Positions 22,640 to 33,167 of a stretch of 64,000 nt of DNA are shown here, one piece after another (position 1 is the first letter of the stretch; each line of letters opens with the position of its first letter). The notes beneath the pieces were generated by a model that made no database searches, was not told the origin of the DNA, and saw only the letters and a list, made by a program, of their open reading frames with translations. Position numbers and translations under genes: made by a program. The stretch lies in contig PUDQ02000066.1 in NCBI GenBank assembly GCA_002964805.2, positions 310,001 to 374,000 of the forward strand. Reading direction: 5' to 3'. The stretch comes from Trametes villosa. Lineage: Eukaryota > Basidiomycota > Agaricomycetes > Polyporales > Polyporaceae.

Positions 22640-25302
22640 ACGATACGGTCGCCGAGATGCGACGCGACGGAGTGAAGGAGGGGGAATGAAGGATCATTAC
22701 GCAGTTCACCAGGCTCATATTTCACCTCGTCCGCGGGAAACGGAAGGTGACCCACGGGTTGGGGCGTCTTGCAACAGCGATTCCATCGCAGATGCAGGTC
22801 ATTGCGGGGCGCTGCGGCTGCATCACGGACGCCAAGGCCGAGGGGTTTTCGTCGTTCCCAGCTGAGCGCGAGACGTGAGAGATTGCTCATGTAAGTGCTT
22901 GATCGCTTTCCTCGATAGTACCCGAAACGCACCGGATGCACAACGTAGACACAAACCATCATGAAGCTGGGTGTTCGCCATAGGAGCTGTCTTCGGACCA
23001 GAGAAAGGGAGACGCGCTGAAGTGGATATTGGTTGCATAGACAGAGACGGTCTCCACAGCATCTCGGGGCTGCAGTGGGCACTCTTCTCGTGGTGAGTTC
23101 GCGGAAGGCGGTGGGGCTCAGGAAGAGCGTCATCTGTGGAAATGCGATGCAGGTTGGGTAGAGATGGGCGCACATCAGCGCCCGCCCGCCGCCGGGTACG
23201 CGATTGACAGCACGGAGCCCGAATTTGTGGTTGGGGCGTCGAGGGCGATCCCACACACTCGCTGGGTATCTCTTAAAGCCGGATTTAATCACGGATGAGG
23301 GCCACAGGACGCCGGAGAGCACAACGGCTTACAAGGGCGTGGGGTTACGTACTCCCGTTAAGTGCGCTGCTGCGGCTTCCTCGTGCGGCCGACATCCCCA
23401 GAGGTTGTAGAAGTTGATCAAACAAGTGATCTTCGAATATGTTGCACGACCGTCATCACCTCTTTGCTCGTTTCAATTGGGGCGTCGAGGCCAGCTGGTA
23501 GTCTTGATGTGGACGTTTATCAGTACTTTTGTTGTGGAAGACTGAATACTTACCTGGATAGCTCGGCGCTGGGGTCACGGTACGCGATGCGGGGTCATAA
23601 ATGCAGCAGAAAGGCTACAAAGCTTAGACAAGGACCCAACGGACGCTCCGACGCACTCATCCCAGAGTGTGTAGTCGCACTTCTAGACACGCCGCAAGCC
23701 TGTACGCGCCTCCAAGCCTTGGGTAGCCCCGGAGATCGCACCGTAGAACGCATGCCCGGGAGCAATCCACATCGCTGGGCCCCTAGAGCCCATGGTGAAT
23801 CGCCTGCGGAGGCAAAAAGGCGTTGACAGTAGAACGTGCATGCGCTCATGCCGCGGGTGGGCTAGAAAACGCGAGTGCATCGGAGCCGCGAACCTTGCGA
23901 GCTCGGAGGCTGAGGCTAGACAACAGGACCGAGGCAGCGTGGCGTCCGCAGACCACGCCCGTCGATACCTGCCATGCCAGCATGAGCGCCGTGCCTGGCT
24001 AAATGCGGGCCCAGCGTCCTCGTGCACGAACTTAAGTGGGACGATTGTGAAGCATGTGAAGGCCAGGGTCAGGCCACTGAGTGTAGCTGGACGCGCGTAG
24101 AGCCTCTGGAGCGGGTGCCTATCAGCCATAGAAGGTTGGACGGTGTAGGGAGGAAGGTTTCCGGATCATGCTTATCTCGAAGCATGCGAATACGAGATCC
24201 CGCGGCGGTAGCGCGAAGCTTGCCTGACTTCTCGAACCGGGCGTCGCGCGATGTGCACGCCAGAAAATGCGGGGCCCCGCATCTCGCCCTGCGGACTCCG
24301 TAGGTGGGTATGGCACCACACACGCGGTGACCGAGCGTCATTCCGGCGTCCACATGAAACGCCTCTCGGAGCCCTGGCTGCGTGAAGCTGGGTGTGGCTG
24401 GGCTGGATCGGGCAGCGTGCACGGACACGCAGCGGACACGCACCCTGGAATCTTGAGCTTGCGACGCCCTGGGTTCGGGGGTAGGGGAGGGGGCCCGTGT
24501 GAGCGATGAACGGGAAAGACTGCGTGGTTGCCAGCTACAAGACGACGTTGGTTCGGAGAAGCATGTGCGAGTAATAGAGAAGCGTGCAGGCGAGATCGCC
24601 CTGCCCGATGGACCGATGAGCTCACCGTACACGCCTGGTAGGATCGTCGCTGCTGTACATCGTTGGGTCTCGCGTAGTTGAGGTTTGGGGCTGGTAGATT
24701 CGTAGTGCTCGGGGAAGCTGGCGTGGGAGGCGTCGTGCGCAAACCTACCCCACGATATTGGTGGCAGCGGTCAGGCGACGGAGTCTATCACGTCTTCACG
24801 TACTGCCCGTCTTGCAAGATCCGCCGAGCGACGGAAGTTATGCGAGTATCCGACGGTAGACGGCGAGCTGAGAGCTGCGTCACCGTCCAGAACGTGGTCG
24901 TCACCACCAAGGAGAGGGCCGATCGCAACCGACGGGCGATGGGCGACGGACCACGGACCACGGACGACGGGCTGTGGCTCGCGCGCCGGAACGCAGAAGA
25001 GGCGAGGCGCAGCATCAGCAATGCGTTTCACCCTTTTGAAACCCAGCGATAGGTCCATAACAAAGTCCGGCAAAGGCAATCAGAGGACTCTAAGCGTGGG
25101 AACGCGGGGGTGAAGGCTCGATTGGAAGCCAGCTGAAGTGATCGGTATGGGGCGAGGACGGCGGGCCCAGGCCCGGAGGGGAGGACGTCAAGGGAGGGCG
25201 GCCATAACTTGGACACACTCCCTCCTCCCCGTCTTTTCTCCTCTTCCCCCTTCCTCCCTCGCCCCCGCTGCCCATCCTGTCCCCCGCCGCCCCCACCGTC
25301 GA
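22640..25302. other. 2.7-kb stretch without a clear gene
   Basis: The region lies between the DUF6534 start and the PDK1 start. It holds scattered minus-strand open segments, discussed separately at 23680-24730, and a short tandem CGGACCA/C repeat near 24940-24965. No complete gene model could be built. Confidence 0.35.
23680..24730 (-). pseudogene. possible remnant of a membrane-protein gene
   Basis: On the minus strand, NYARPNDVQQRRSYQACT (near 24680) can splice to GDLACTLLYYSHMLLRTNVV (near 24545-24600). Downstream fragments RDLVFACFEISMIRK (near 24170) and PLQRLYARPATLSGLTLAFT (near 24080) look like membrane helices. The order is loosely reminiscent of the N-terminal half of fungal wax-synthase-like acyltransferases, but no catalytic motif (a WH-type His motif) was found and the frames do not join cleanly. 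The gene may be decayed or the reading may be spurious. Confidence 0.2.
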
Positions 25303-28300
25303 ATGCTGAAGCTTCAGGTCTCGTCACCGTCGCCGGATACGACACACCCCGCTACTCCGACTCTCGCGGAACTCAGCAGGAATGCCTCCGTCATATCCTC
25401 CTCCTCCAGCTCGAGTTCTACTGTCGACCTCCCGCTTCCGACCCCAGTAAGGCCACGACCGCTACGCAACTTCTCGGCTCCGCGGACAAACCTGAGGTCG
25501 CGGAGTCCACAATCGCCCACTACCCCACGCGGGTCGCGCCCGCCCGCGTACTTGACGCGCGAGTTGGGAATCCCCGACGATGACCAAACCGTGCTGAGAC
25601 CACCAGCCTCGCGCGCGCAGTCCAAGTCGCGTAACAGCTCCGTTAACGGGAGACTTACCGCAGACGACTTTGAGTTCCTAGACGAGCTCGGGGAAGGTTC
25701 ATATTCAACAGTGAGTCCTACCATGCCACTACGCTCCGTCCGGATCGTGATGAATGTTACGCAGGTCTACCACGGGAGGTTACGCTCCACAGGGCAAGAA
25801 TACGCTATAAAGCGCATAGATAAGGCGCATTTAAAGAGGCACCAGAAAGAGGCGACCGCGTTAGCGGAGAAGAACACCCTCGTCCGCCTGGGATCTGGCC
25901 ATCCTGGCATTGTGCGCCTACATTGGACGTTTCAGGACGAATGGAGTCTTTGTGAGTCATTATTCTGCCGCTATTGTAATTTCTCCAGTCCGCCTAACCG
26001 CGCATATCTCCGCCCTGTAGTTTTTGTCCTGGACTTGGCGCGGAACGGCGAGCTGCAAACACGAATAGCTCGGATGGGCTCGCTGTCGATCGAATGCGTG
26101 CGGTACTACTCGGCGCAGATCATCGACGCGTTAGCCTATATGCACTCTAAAGGAGTCATCCACCGGTGAGCCTCGCCGTTTATCGATTCGGAGCTCGGGA
26201 AGGGCAGCGGAACCACACGGTCATTCCGTGAGAGGCGTCTCCGTCCGACGTGCGCTTCTCGCTACCCGCGCGTTCGCGCTCAATCTGGGCAGCGCGCATC
26301 CGGCGGGCCTTCCGGTTCACGCTCGGGCTGGGAGCGTCCTCGGATGCACTGCTCCGGAATTTGTGGCATGCTCGAGGACTTCCTGAGAGGAAGACATCCT
26401 CTTGCTCTCGCAATGGTCCACCGCGTTCATTGCAGCGCATATACTGAATTTCCACCCGCTATGTCGCTGATACTGCCGCGGGAACCTATGAATTTGAACA
26501 GGGCTGCAGGCCATTTGTCTAGGGCTCGCGCACCGCGGCATGAAATTTTTGCTAACCGCTCTCGCTCGTGCCAGGGACCTCAAGCCTGAGAACCTTCTGC
26601 TTGATGACGCCTTCCGGATAAAGATCACCGACTTCGGGACGGGCAAGATTCTAGATTCCGGAGGTGCGTGCCTTATCATGCCCGGCAAGTCCCGTCTTCC
26701 CAGATGCTGATAGACGTGCTAGGGGAGCCTACTAAGACATTTGTGGGCACGGCCCAATACGTCTCACCCGAGCTCCTGGAGCACAATGAGAGCAGCAAGA
26801 GGTAGGAGGCGCCTCCTCACGCAACGAGACCTCACACCTACATGATGCGAGATAGCTCGGACTTCTGGGCGCTGGGATGTATCATCTACCAGATGATCGC
26901 GGGGCGGTTCGTCTTTCGCGGTCTGTCCGACTGGCAGAAGATCAAGCAGCTCGAGTACTCTTTTCCGGAGGGATTCGACGAGCAGGCGCAGGATCTCGTC
27001 CGCAAGCTTCTTGTAGGTATCAACCCATGTTCCGCGCGCGACACCTGCTCAACGGATCCTTCTTAGGTTCGTGACCCTGACCAACGGTTAGGTGCTGGAG
27101 TTGCTGGGAGCCCTTGGGACATTCAGGCGCTCCGCAGCCATCCCTTCTTCGCGTCCATTAATTGGCGGACGCTCTGGACAGACTCTGCACCGCCACTGGA
27201 GGCAGGGCTGGTCAAGAAGGAGACGCCACCGTCGTCTGCCTTGCTGCATTCGGCATGGGACGCCCTTGTGAACTCGGACAACTACGAGGACGCGATCGAG
27301 GACGACGAAGTGAGCTGGGCGTCGGACGGTGAGGGCGGGGGCTATGAGCTCGGCGCAAACCAGCCGAACGGTTTCCACGGCTCAATTGCTATCGGGCCTC
27401 TGGGCGAGAAGCGGCTAGCGGCGCTGCCTCCTCTGGCACTCGTCGAGGAGGAGCGGAGCGGGTCCAACGAAGGGGTGCGCTTCATTGCGCCGCACTCGGA
27501 CTCGCCGACGCCAGACGACGAGGGCCGGGATACGGTCAACGACGAGCTGGAGTTCAGCGGGCTCGCGCGGTCGCCTCCCATTGACGTCCCGCGCGTCCCC
27601 GGGCCCGGGTCGCACTCGACTGGATCCGTCACGAGCTCATCGGACGGGAGTCCGGTGGAGAAACTGGCGGCGGCGATAGAGGAGGCGGCTCGTGGACGGA
27701 ATCGGGCACAGACGCCGATACAGGGCAACGGCCTCTGCGACCCGGAACTGTGAGTCCCACTCGCCCTCGTTATTGATACCGAGATACTCACACAGACGTA
27801 TGACAGGACCTCGCTGATGAACCCCGGCGAGCAGATCGTGTTCAATACGACGGTCGAGCCTGGGGGCCCTAAACGGCGCGCGAGTCGCCTGCTCGCGATG
27901 GCGGTCGCGCCGAAGAAGCACCGGCCACGGGAGCTCGTGCTAACGTCGCAGCGGCTGCTGTGCGTGAAGCAGAAGCCGGGGCGCGGCGTACAGGTGCGCG
28001 CCGAGCTCTTTGTGCGCCCGTCCGAGCGCGAGAAGGAGCTCCGCAGCCTCGTCTCATCTGTCGAGGCGAAAGGCGAGCGTGAGTTCGTCGTAATTACGGT
28101 CAGTGCGCGCCGATCTTCAGGGGGTGGAGTGGACCCTGACTGGTCGAGTGTACAGCCGATAAAGTCGCACTGCTACGTCGCGGCGAGCCCGTCGATCGCG
28201 GCGATGTGGATCCGCAAGCTCAGGGAGGTCATCGAGAGCGCGCCTGCGCCTCCGCCCGCTGCCAACGGGAGCGCGAACGGGGGCGCGAACGGCGCGCCTC

Positions 28301-28335
28301 TTGGGGGCCGTCTGCGCTTGAACTCGCGGACATGA
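25303..28335 (+). CDS. 3-phosphoinositide-dependent protein kinase 1 (PDK1/Ksg1/Pkh type)
   Basis: This AGC-family Ser/Thr kinase activates other AGC kinases by activation-loop phosphorylation. After a Ser/Pro-rich N-terminus (about 125 residues) the kinase domain shows LGEGSYSTV and, across an intron, YHG (glycine loop), EYAIKRID (ATP lysine), TFQDEWSL (PDK1-like), GELQTRIARMGS, GVIHR|DLKPEN (catalytic loop, split by an intron), ITDFGTGKIL (DFG; the usual Ala after the Thr is Gly), FVGTAQYVSPELL (activation loop; Thr stands where many PDK1s have Ser) and SDFWALGCIIYQMIAG. The kinase domain closes at HPFFASINW (near 27150). A long acidic/Ser-rich linker follows, then a C-terminal PDK1-type PH domain with RELVLTSQRLLCV and a helix AAMWIRKLREVIE. 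An unusually long intron of about 407 nt (26167-26573) interrupts the HRD motif. The ATG at 25303 is preferred; the frame is open upstream to 25147. Confidence 0.9.
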
Positions 28336-29153
28336 TTTTCCCTCCCGTTCTGCTTTTGTTTCTGTCTGATTTGTTTCTCATTCTCGGTCACGCGCCTTGT
28401 ACTTCTACCACACACACTTCCGGGGGTTGCTTAGGTCGTTGGCGTTTCCTGCTCGGGTCTCCTTCTCTTCTCTTCCCTTATCTCCTCCCTCTTCCTTTCC
28501 TCTCTATTCTTTCAGGACATTCACACGACGTTGATATCCGGCCGCGCGGTGCGGTCGTGGACAGGTAGTACCCCGCACATACGCTCACACGCACGCACAC
28601 ACAGTACTCATACTCTATCGTATTTACGCCTTAACGCTGCATGCTGTACGAGTAGAGGTAGCTTACATATGCACAAACAATGGATCGCTTGCAAGGACTC
28701 GGGGCGCAGCTGGCGTGCGTCGTGCTCCCTCTCCGAGTTTCCGCTGCGGCTTGGAGCGGCACGCGGGATTCCGGCATTGCCAGAGCATTATATTGATCCT
28801 GACAGCGCACTGCGCCTTTGCTCGTCCCTCCAACATCCCCTGCAACTACAGGGCGTCGATCCAACCCTCTTGACTTGGTTCCCTCTCATCGTTTGGAGAT
28901 TCGCTACAAGTCGTCAGGTTCGTCACGGTGCGGGGTACCTCGGCCCTCCAGGTCAATCTGCTGACTGCGTCTTCCTTGCATAGGAACGTCTTGTGTAGCG
29001 ACCCGTTGAAGGTCTAAGCGGCCCAAGAACTAGTTGCACTCTTAGCGAGGGCGCCGTCACTCAGGCTACATACCAGCCGTCGCGGATCCACCCTGTCACT
29101 CAAGCTACTACTACTCGGCCGCCTTGCGAGCCATGCCCATCCTTTCCGGCATC
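28336..29153. other. intergenic, no gene seen
   Basis: A pyrimidine-rich stretch (28430-28530) just after the PDK1 stop is probably 3' UTR. The rest is the promoter side of F-box paralog 4. No TATAAA was found close to its start. Confidence 0.4.
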
Positions 29154-30236
29154 ATGAACGCTCTCCCGCTCGAGATCCTCCAGCGAATCTTCCTGGACGC
29201 GTGCACCGATGGGGGAGCCACAGGCCGCGCGCTCTCGCTCGTCTCCAAGGACATCCGCGCCATTGCGCGAATCGCCCGCTTCCGCTCCGTCGCCCTCGTC
29301 GCTCGCCCCGAGAAGCTCCGGTTATTTGTGGCGCTGTACGAGCGCGAGCGCGACCCCGCACGCGGAGGTGGGCCGCGCATCGAACATCTTCATATCGCGT
29401 TTCCGCACGTATTGGGGCCCGACGGTTTCTGGGTGCGCCGAAACAAACCCACCGAATCCCCGGAGTACTTGGCCGCGGCGCAAACCCTGTTCCGGCTGAT
29501 AGCACCCCATCTCGTCACCCTCGTCGTGCAGTGCGAGTTCACTTCTGGGGGCCACCTGAACCTTCCCATCATACAGGGGCCGTTCCCCCGTTTGTGCGAG
29601 GCGACTTTCGTCGGGCTCTTCGATCCTCGCGCACTCGTAGCTGCTTCGGACGCCCGGGGATTCGGCAAGGAGACCGCACCACTCTTCCCCACGCTGTCGC
29701 ATCTGTATTTCGTGGCCTTTCGCCACGACGACCCCGAGCTATGCCTCCCTTTCTGGTCCACGAAAGCGCCCCGCGTCACCCACCTGGGCGTGTCGGGCGC
29801 AGATGCGCACGTTGAAGTGATTGCGGAAGCTGTTGGGGTGCGCCTGCCTTCCCCCGGCGACAGCTCCGACTACAGCGGCCCTCCCCCTTCCGCTCCCACG
29901 TACCCGAGCGTACGTCGTCTCCTGGTCCAGCCGGCCGCAGCGGCCAAGCTGGTGCAGGGGCGCGGTAACCCCTGGGATTACTGGAATCTGACGAAGAAGC
30001 AGCTGAGCGAGGTTGTGCTCGCTTGCGCGGCGGTCGGAGTCCAAGCTGCTGAGATTCCGGTTGCGGCGGAGGATGGTGACTGGAAAACTGAGTGGAAGGA
30101 GTATTACGCAAGGGCGCGCAGGGGGTGGCTGGAGAGGATAGACGACGGCAGGGATGGGGTGGGGCATTGGGGGGATATGGGCGCAGCCCTCGGAGGAGGG
30201 GTTGGGGCCGTTGGGCATGCTCACCATGCCTCGTAA
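29154..30236 (+). CDS. F-box-like protein, ACTDGG family, paralog 4
   Basis: This single-exon gene encodes 360 residues and is the shortest of the five. It begins MNALPLEILQRIFLDACTDG and continues with RALSLVSKDIRAIARIARF. The variable linker is almost absent (about 15 residues), so the F-box-like region runs nearly straight into the core LFRLIAPHLVTLVVQCEF and GGHLNLPIIQGPFPRLCEAT. The C-terminus has RARRGWLERIDDGRDG and a Gly/His-rich end. Its position mirrors paralog 3. The expected role is an SCF-type adaptor, by motif only. Confidence 0.78.
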   Translation: MNALPLEILQRIFLDACTDGGATGRALSLVSKDIRAIARIARFRSVALVARPEKLRLFVALYERERDPARGGGPRIEHLHIAFPHVLGPDGFWVRRNKPTESPEYLAAAQTLFRLIAPHLVTLVVQCEFTSGGHLNLPIIQGPFPRLCEATFVGLFDPRALVAASDARGFGKETAPLFPTLSHLYFVAFRHDDPELCLPFWSTKAPRVTHLGVSGADAHVEVIAEAVGVRLPSPGDSSDYSGPPPSAPTYPSVRRLLVQPAAAAKLVQGRGNPWDYWNLTKKQLSEVVLACAAVGVQAAEIPVAAEDGDWKTEWKEYYARARRGWLERIDDGRDGVGHWGDMGAALGGGVGAVGHAHHAS

Positions 30237-30529
30237 CCGGGCCAAAGAGGCCAGAATGCTGTATCGAAAACGTGGCGACCCCTTGAGATTAGGTTGGTTT
30301 CCTAGCGGCCTCTTCGTAGGATGAGAGCAGTACTGATCGCGACTGTTAGCCACCTGAAAAGACCCTCACGGATGCAATGCCATACCGCGGTCTGTTGGCC
30401 GACAGCATGCAGTGATGCAGCACCGGGAGCAAAAACGATAACTAAATAGCTGGACACCATGCCGGGCAACTTTGAACGTCAAGATCCGACTCGGAGTCCA
30501 CCGGCGCACTACGCCCTCGCCTGCACATC

Positions 30530-30535
30530 TATAAA
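30530..30535 (+). promoter_or_regulatory. TATA box, F-box paralog 5
   Basis: TATAAA lies 76 bp upstream of the start at 30606, in the interval 30237-30605 that matches the paralog 2 promoter. Confidence 0.55.
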
Positions 30536-30605
30536 GCAGCTACAGATCTTTCGGACGTTTCACCACTCCTGACCACCCGCCAACTCCTCTCACAGGTTCT
30601 AAATC

Positions 30606-32024
30606 ATGCACAATCTCCCGTTCGAAACCCTCGAGCGGATCTTCCATCTTGCATGCACCGACGGCGGGTCCACCGGCAATGCGCTCTCGCTCGTCTCCAA
30701 ACACGTTCGCGCCATCGCGCGTACCACCCGCTTCCACTCCATTGCCCTCGCCGCAAGCCCTCGCCGCCTGCAAGCATTCTTGGCGCTATACGAGCGTGAA
30801 CGCGACCCTACGCGCGGAGACAAACCACGTATCCGACACCTCCATGTGACGTTTCCGCGCATAGAGGACTATAGCCCGTCACTATCGGCCCGCGGGCGCT
30901 CGCTCTCGCCGTCGACGAGGCGATTGCCTCGAAGCCGCCGTTGTCGGGTGCAAGAGGACTCAAAACGACCTTCACCAGACTTTGTCTTGCCTGCAACCGC
31001 CTCCCATTGCACCACTGCCACAACCGGTGTTGGGTCTGACGGCGCCCTCCAGCCAAACCTGCGGAGCCTGGATGCGGCGCCCCTTCCAGTACCACCCGTT
31101 CATCCTTCACCTCGAGGTCACGGTAGCTCGACCGACTTCCCGGTTACTACCGCTGCTGCACGCCAAATAGTCCTGCAGGACGCGCGGGCTCGCGGCAGTT
31201 CAGTCAAGCGTCACCCCGACCCCATCGCTTACCCAGAGTACATCCGCGCAGCCCGGACACTCTTTCGCCTGGTGACGCCCGACCTGGTGACCCTCGTTGT
31301 CCAGTGCGGCTTCTCCTTCGGGGGTTGCCTGCGCCTCCCCATCATAGAACGTCCTTTCCCCCACCTGCGCGAAGCGGCTTTCGTCGGGGTGGCAGACCCT
31401 TCGGCACTCCTCACTAACGAGGCCTTTGCGCTCACCACCACACCCCTCTTCCCCGCTATGACGCACCTGTCTATTTCGATCGCGTACACCGGCTGCGGCA
31501 CCATGCTGCACTCGTTCTGGCCGTCTCGAGCGCCCCGCGTCACCCACCTCGCCGTATCGCGAGCCGACCACGGCATGCACGACATCGCGATGACCGTCGG
31601 GGTGCGACTCGACCCAAGAGCTCCTCTGACGCCGCGGTACCCCAGCGTGCGCTGCCTCCTGCTGCAGCCAAGCCCGGCAACCATCGGGGCGTGGGGCGAA
31701 GCCTCCTCGAGGACAGAAACCCAGACAGCTTTCCTGTGGATGCAGAGACGAGTGGGTCTCGACTGTGAGGCAATCGGTGTCGAGGTTATCGTAGCCAACG
31801 CACCGGAGCACGGAGAGGCCGGGAGCTACTATGCGAGGGCGCGTCGCGGGTGGTTAGAGAGGATAGAGGACGACAGGGACGAGGCGGGGAGCTGGGGGCT
31901 GACGGTCATTCCGGAAGATGCGGTGGAGGGGCCCTTGCCGACATCGTGTACCGTATGGCGGGAGTTGTTTCCCAGGAGCTGGCTGACTGCGGTGAAGGTG
32001 TGTGCGGGCTATCGGGGGCGGTGA
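30606..32024 (+). CDS. F-box-like protein, ACTDGG family, paralog 5
   Basis: This is a single-exon gene of 472 residues, the near twin of paralog 2. The N-terminus is MHNLPFETLERIFHLACTDG, with NALSLVSKHVRAIARTTRF. The core is LFRLVTPDLVTLVVQCGFSF, and the C-terminal motif is RARRGWLERIEDDRDEAG. The last part differs: relative to paralog 2 a 4-nt insertion after the LFP codons (near 31975) bypasses the stop used there and adds about 16 residues, ending YRGR. The coding sequence, promoter and 3' flank are all duplicated, so this is a segmental copy rather than a retrocopy. Confidence 0.8.
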   Translation: MHNLPFETLERIFHLACTDGGSTGNALSLVSKHVRAIARTTRFHSIALAASPRRLQAFLALYERERDPTRGDKPRIRHLHVTFPRIEDYSPSLSARGRSLSPSTRRLPRSRRCRVQEDSKRPSPDFVLPATASHCTTATTGVGSDGALQPNLRSLDAAPLPVPPVHPSPRGHGSSTDFPVTTAAARQIVLQDARARGSSVKRHPDPIAYPEYIRAARTLFRLVTPDLVTLVVQCGFSFGGCLRLPIIERPFPHLREAAFVGVADPSALLTNEAFALTTTPLFPAMTHLSISIAYTGCGTMLHSFWPSRAPRVTHLAVSRADHGMHDIAMTVGVRLDPRAPLTPRYPSVRCLLLQPSPATIGAWGEASSRTETQTAFLWMQRRVGLDCEAIGVEVIVANAPEHGEAGSYYARARRGWLERIEDDRDEAGSWGLTVIPEDAVEGPLPTSCTVWRELFPRSWLTAVKVCAGYRGR

Positions 32025-32402
32025 CGCTTGCTGCAGACGATTGTGAACTTTGCAGTAGCACTCGCAGTGATATCGAATGGTAGAATGGCGCGCTACCGTG
32101 GTGAGCGTGGTAGATTGTATGTGCAATCTCCCCAAATTGACGTCCCGTTTCGCCTTCAAAAACCGAACAAGCACGGCTGAGTTCCCTGACAACACACTGC
32201 GGTCAGTCCGCCGACATCGACAGCGTGTGGCGCAGCGCCCGGAGGAAGTAAGGCTATGTGGACATAAGCTGGTTGTCGTGCAACGGAAATTGAAGTCTGC
32301 CGTCGGCGGCGGACTGCGCTCTTACCTGCCTGGTAGCTATAAAGCTCTGTGGGCAGCCGCGAAGCTGAGTCAGACGTCCTACCTTTTCTGACTACTCGCC
32401 GC
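32025..32402 (+). promoter_or_regulatory. orphan F-box promoter copy
   Basis: The segment matches, inverted, the paralog 1 promoter (16459-16857), including a TATAAA at 32338-32343 and the purine/GC block GTCGGCGGCGGACTGCGCTC before it. The matching 5' leader ends at ACTACTCGCC (32391-32400). Then unrelated sequence, the arm of a second inverted repeat, begins. No F-box reading frame follows. Confidence 0.7.
32338..32343 (+). promoter_or_regulatory. TATA box of the orphan promoter
   Basis: TATAAA sits in the same relative position as in the gene-bearing copies. There is no coding frame downstream. Confidence 0.5.
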
Positions 32403-32746
32403 GACGTTCCAGCGCCCACCTTTTGAATAGCTTTCAAAGATCCCCAGGTTCATATCTAGAATGCACCGGGAAATTGAAAATTATGTCCCTGCAACGACAC
32501 AGGGGGGCCATGTCAGCTACTGAGGGCTGCTTCAAGTTACCGGACCCTTTCCCTGAGCTTTTCTGCACTCACTGCTAAGTACGTCCCATGTGCGCATTCA
32601 CCGTGTGCACATAATACGCCTGCGTTCATTCGTCTAGTGACGCGGTCTGTTAAGTATGGTTTGAATGCCGGACGTCGAACACTACTGATGGAGATTACTG
32701 ACATCACAGGAGCGTACGGCCTTCCCATGTACCGTTTAGTAGTTGT
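32395..32746 (+). repeat. inverted repeat, left arm (pairs with 40362-40689)
   Basis: Read against the reverse complement of 40362-40689, long blocks match: GACGTTCCAGCG, GAATAGCTTTC, TTCCCTGAGCTT, CCATGTGCGCATTCA, ATACGCCTGCGTTCATT, and a final block ATTACTGACATCACAGGAGC through TTAGTAGTTGT. Similarity is roughly 75-80 percent by eye, with small indels. Confidence 0.75.
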
Positions 32747-33167
32747 GATGACGTCCCACGCGGAGCGCGGCATGTAGAGTTCGTGTACGACAAGGTGGCA
32801 GAGTGGCTCACCGTGAGCTTATTTTACGAGGCACCGAGGAATGAGATAGAAATGACTCTTTTTGTGACTCGAGTGTACAAAACTTCAAAGGCAGTGGAAA
32901 GCGCAGAGGTGGGTGTGGCATATAGCGATGCGGGGGAGAGGAGGTGAATACATAGCCGGGCTAGTGCCGGGCTCTGCCGAATGAATGCCGTGGGCGCCTG
33001 TTACTGCGGTGCGTAATGCCAAGAGACAGGAGCGCTGGGCGCCTAGCGCGCTTGACGCAGTTAAGTGTTCGAGCTGAGCCGGCCTTGGCCTTCTTGCGTC
33101 TCGACCACCACCACTCCCCGGTCATCCGTCTCGCGACAAGACATCCCAAGCCAACCGCCCCCAATAT
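32747..33167. other. intergenic, no gene seen
   Basis: This stretch holds the promoter and leader of the CNNM-like gene. No other signal is seen. Confidence 0.4.

Larger units (their letters stand above)
29154..32402 (+). repeat. right arm of inverted F-box segmental duplication
   Basis: This is the mirror copy of 16459-19755. It holds gene 4, promoter, gene 5, and then a promoter segment that on the left arm drives gene 1. Similarity stops abruptly near 32402, just before where a start codon would be expected. Confidence 0.75.

Noticed and set aside
22444..23322. 292-codon minus-strand frame
   Set aside because: It overlaps the well-supported first exons of the DUF6534 gene in another frame and shows no domain.
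24935..24970. Short tandem CGGACCA/CGGACGA units
   Set aside because: Only about three imperfect units; too short to call a satellite or array.
28531..28983. 150-codon plus-strand frame between PDK1 and F-box paralog 4
   Set aside because: No domain. Part overlaps the pyrimidine-rich stretch after the PDK1 stop; probably UTR and promoter.
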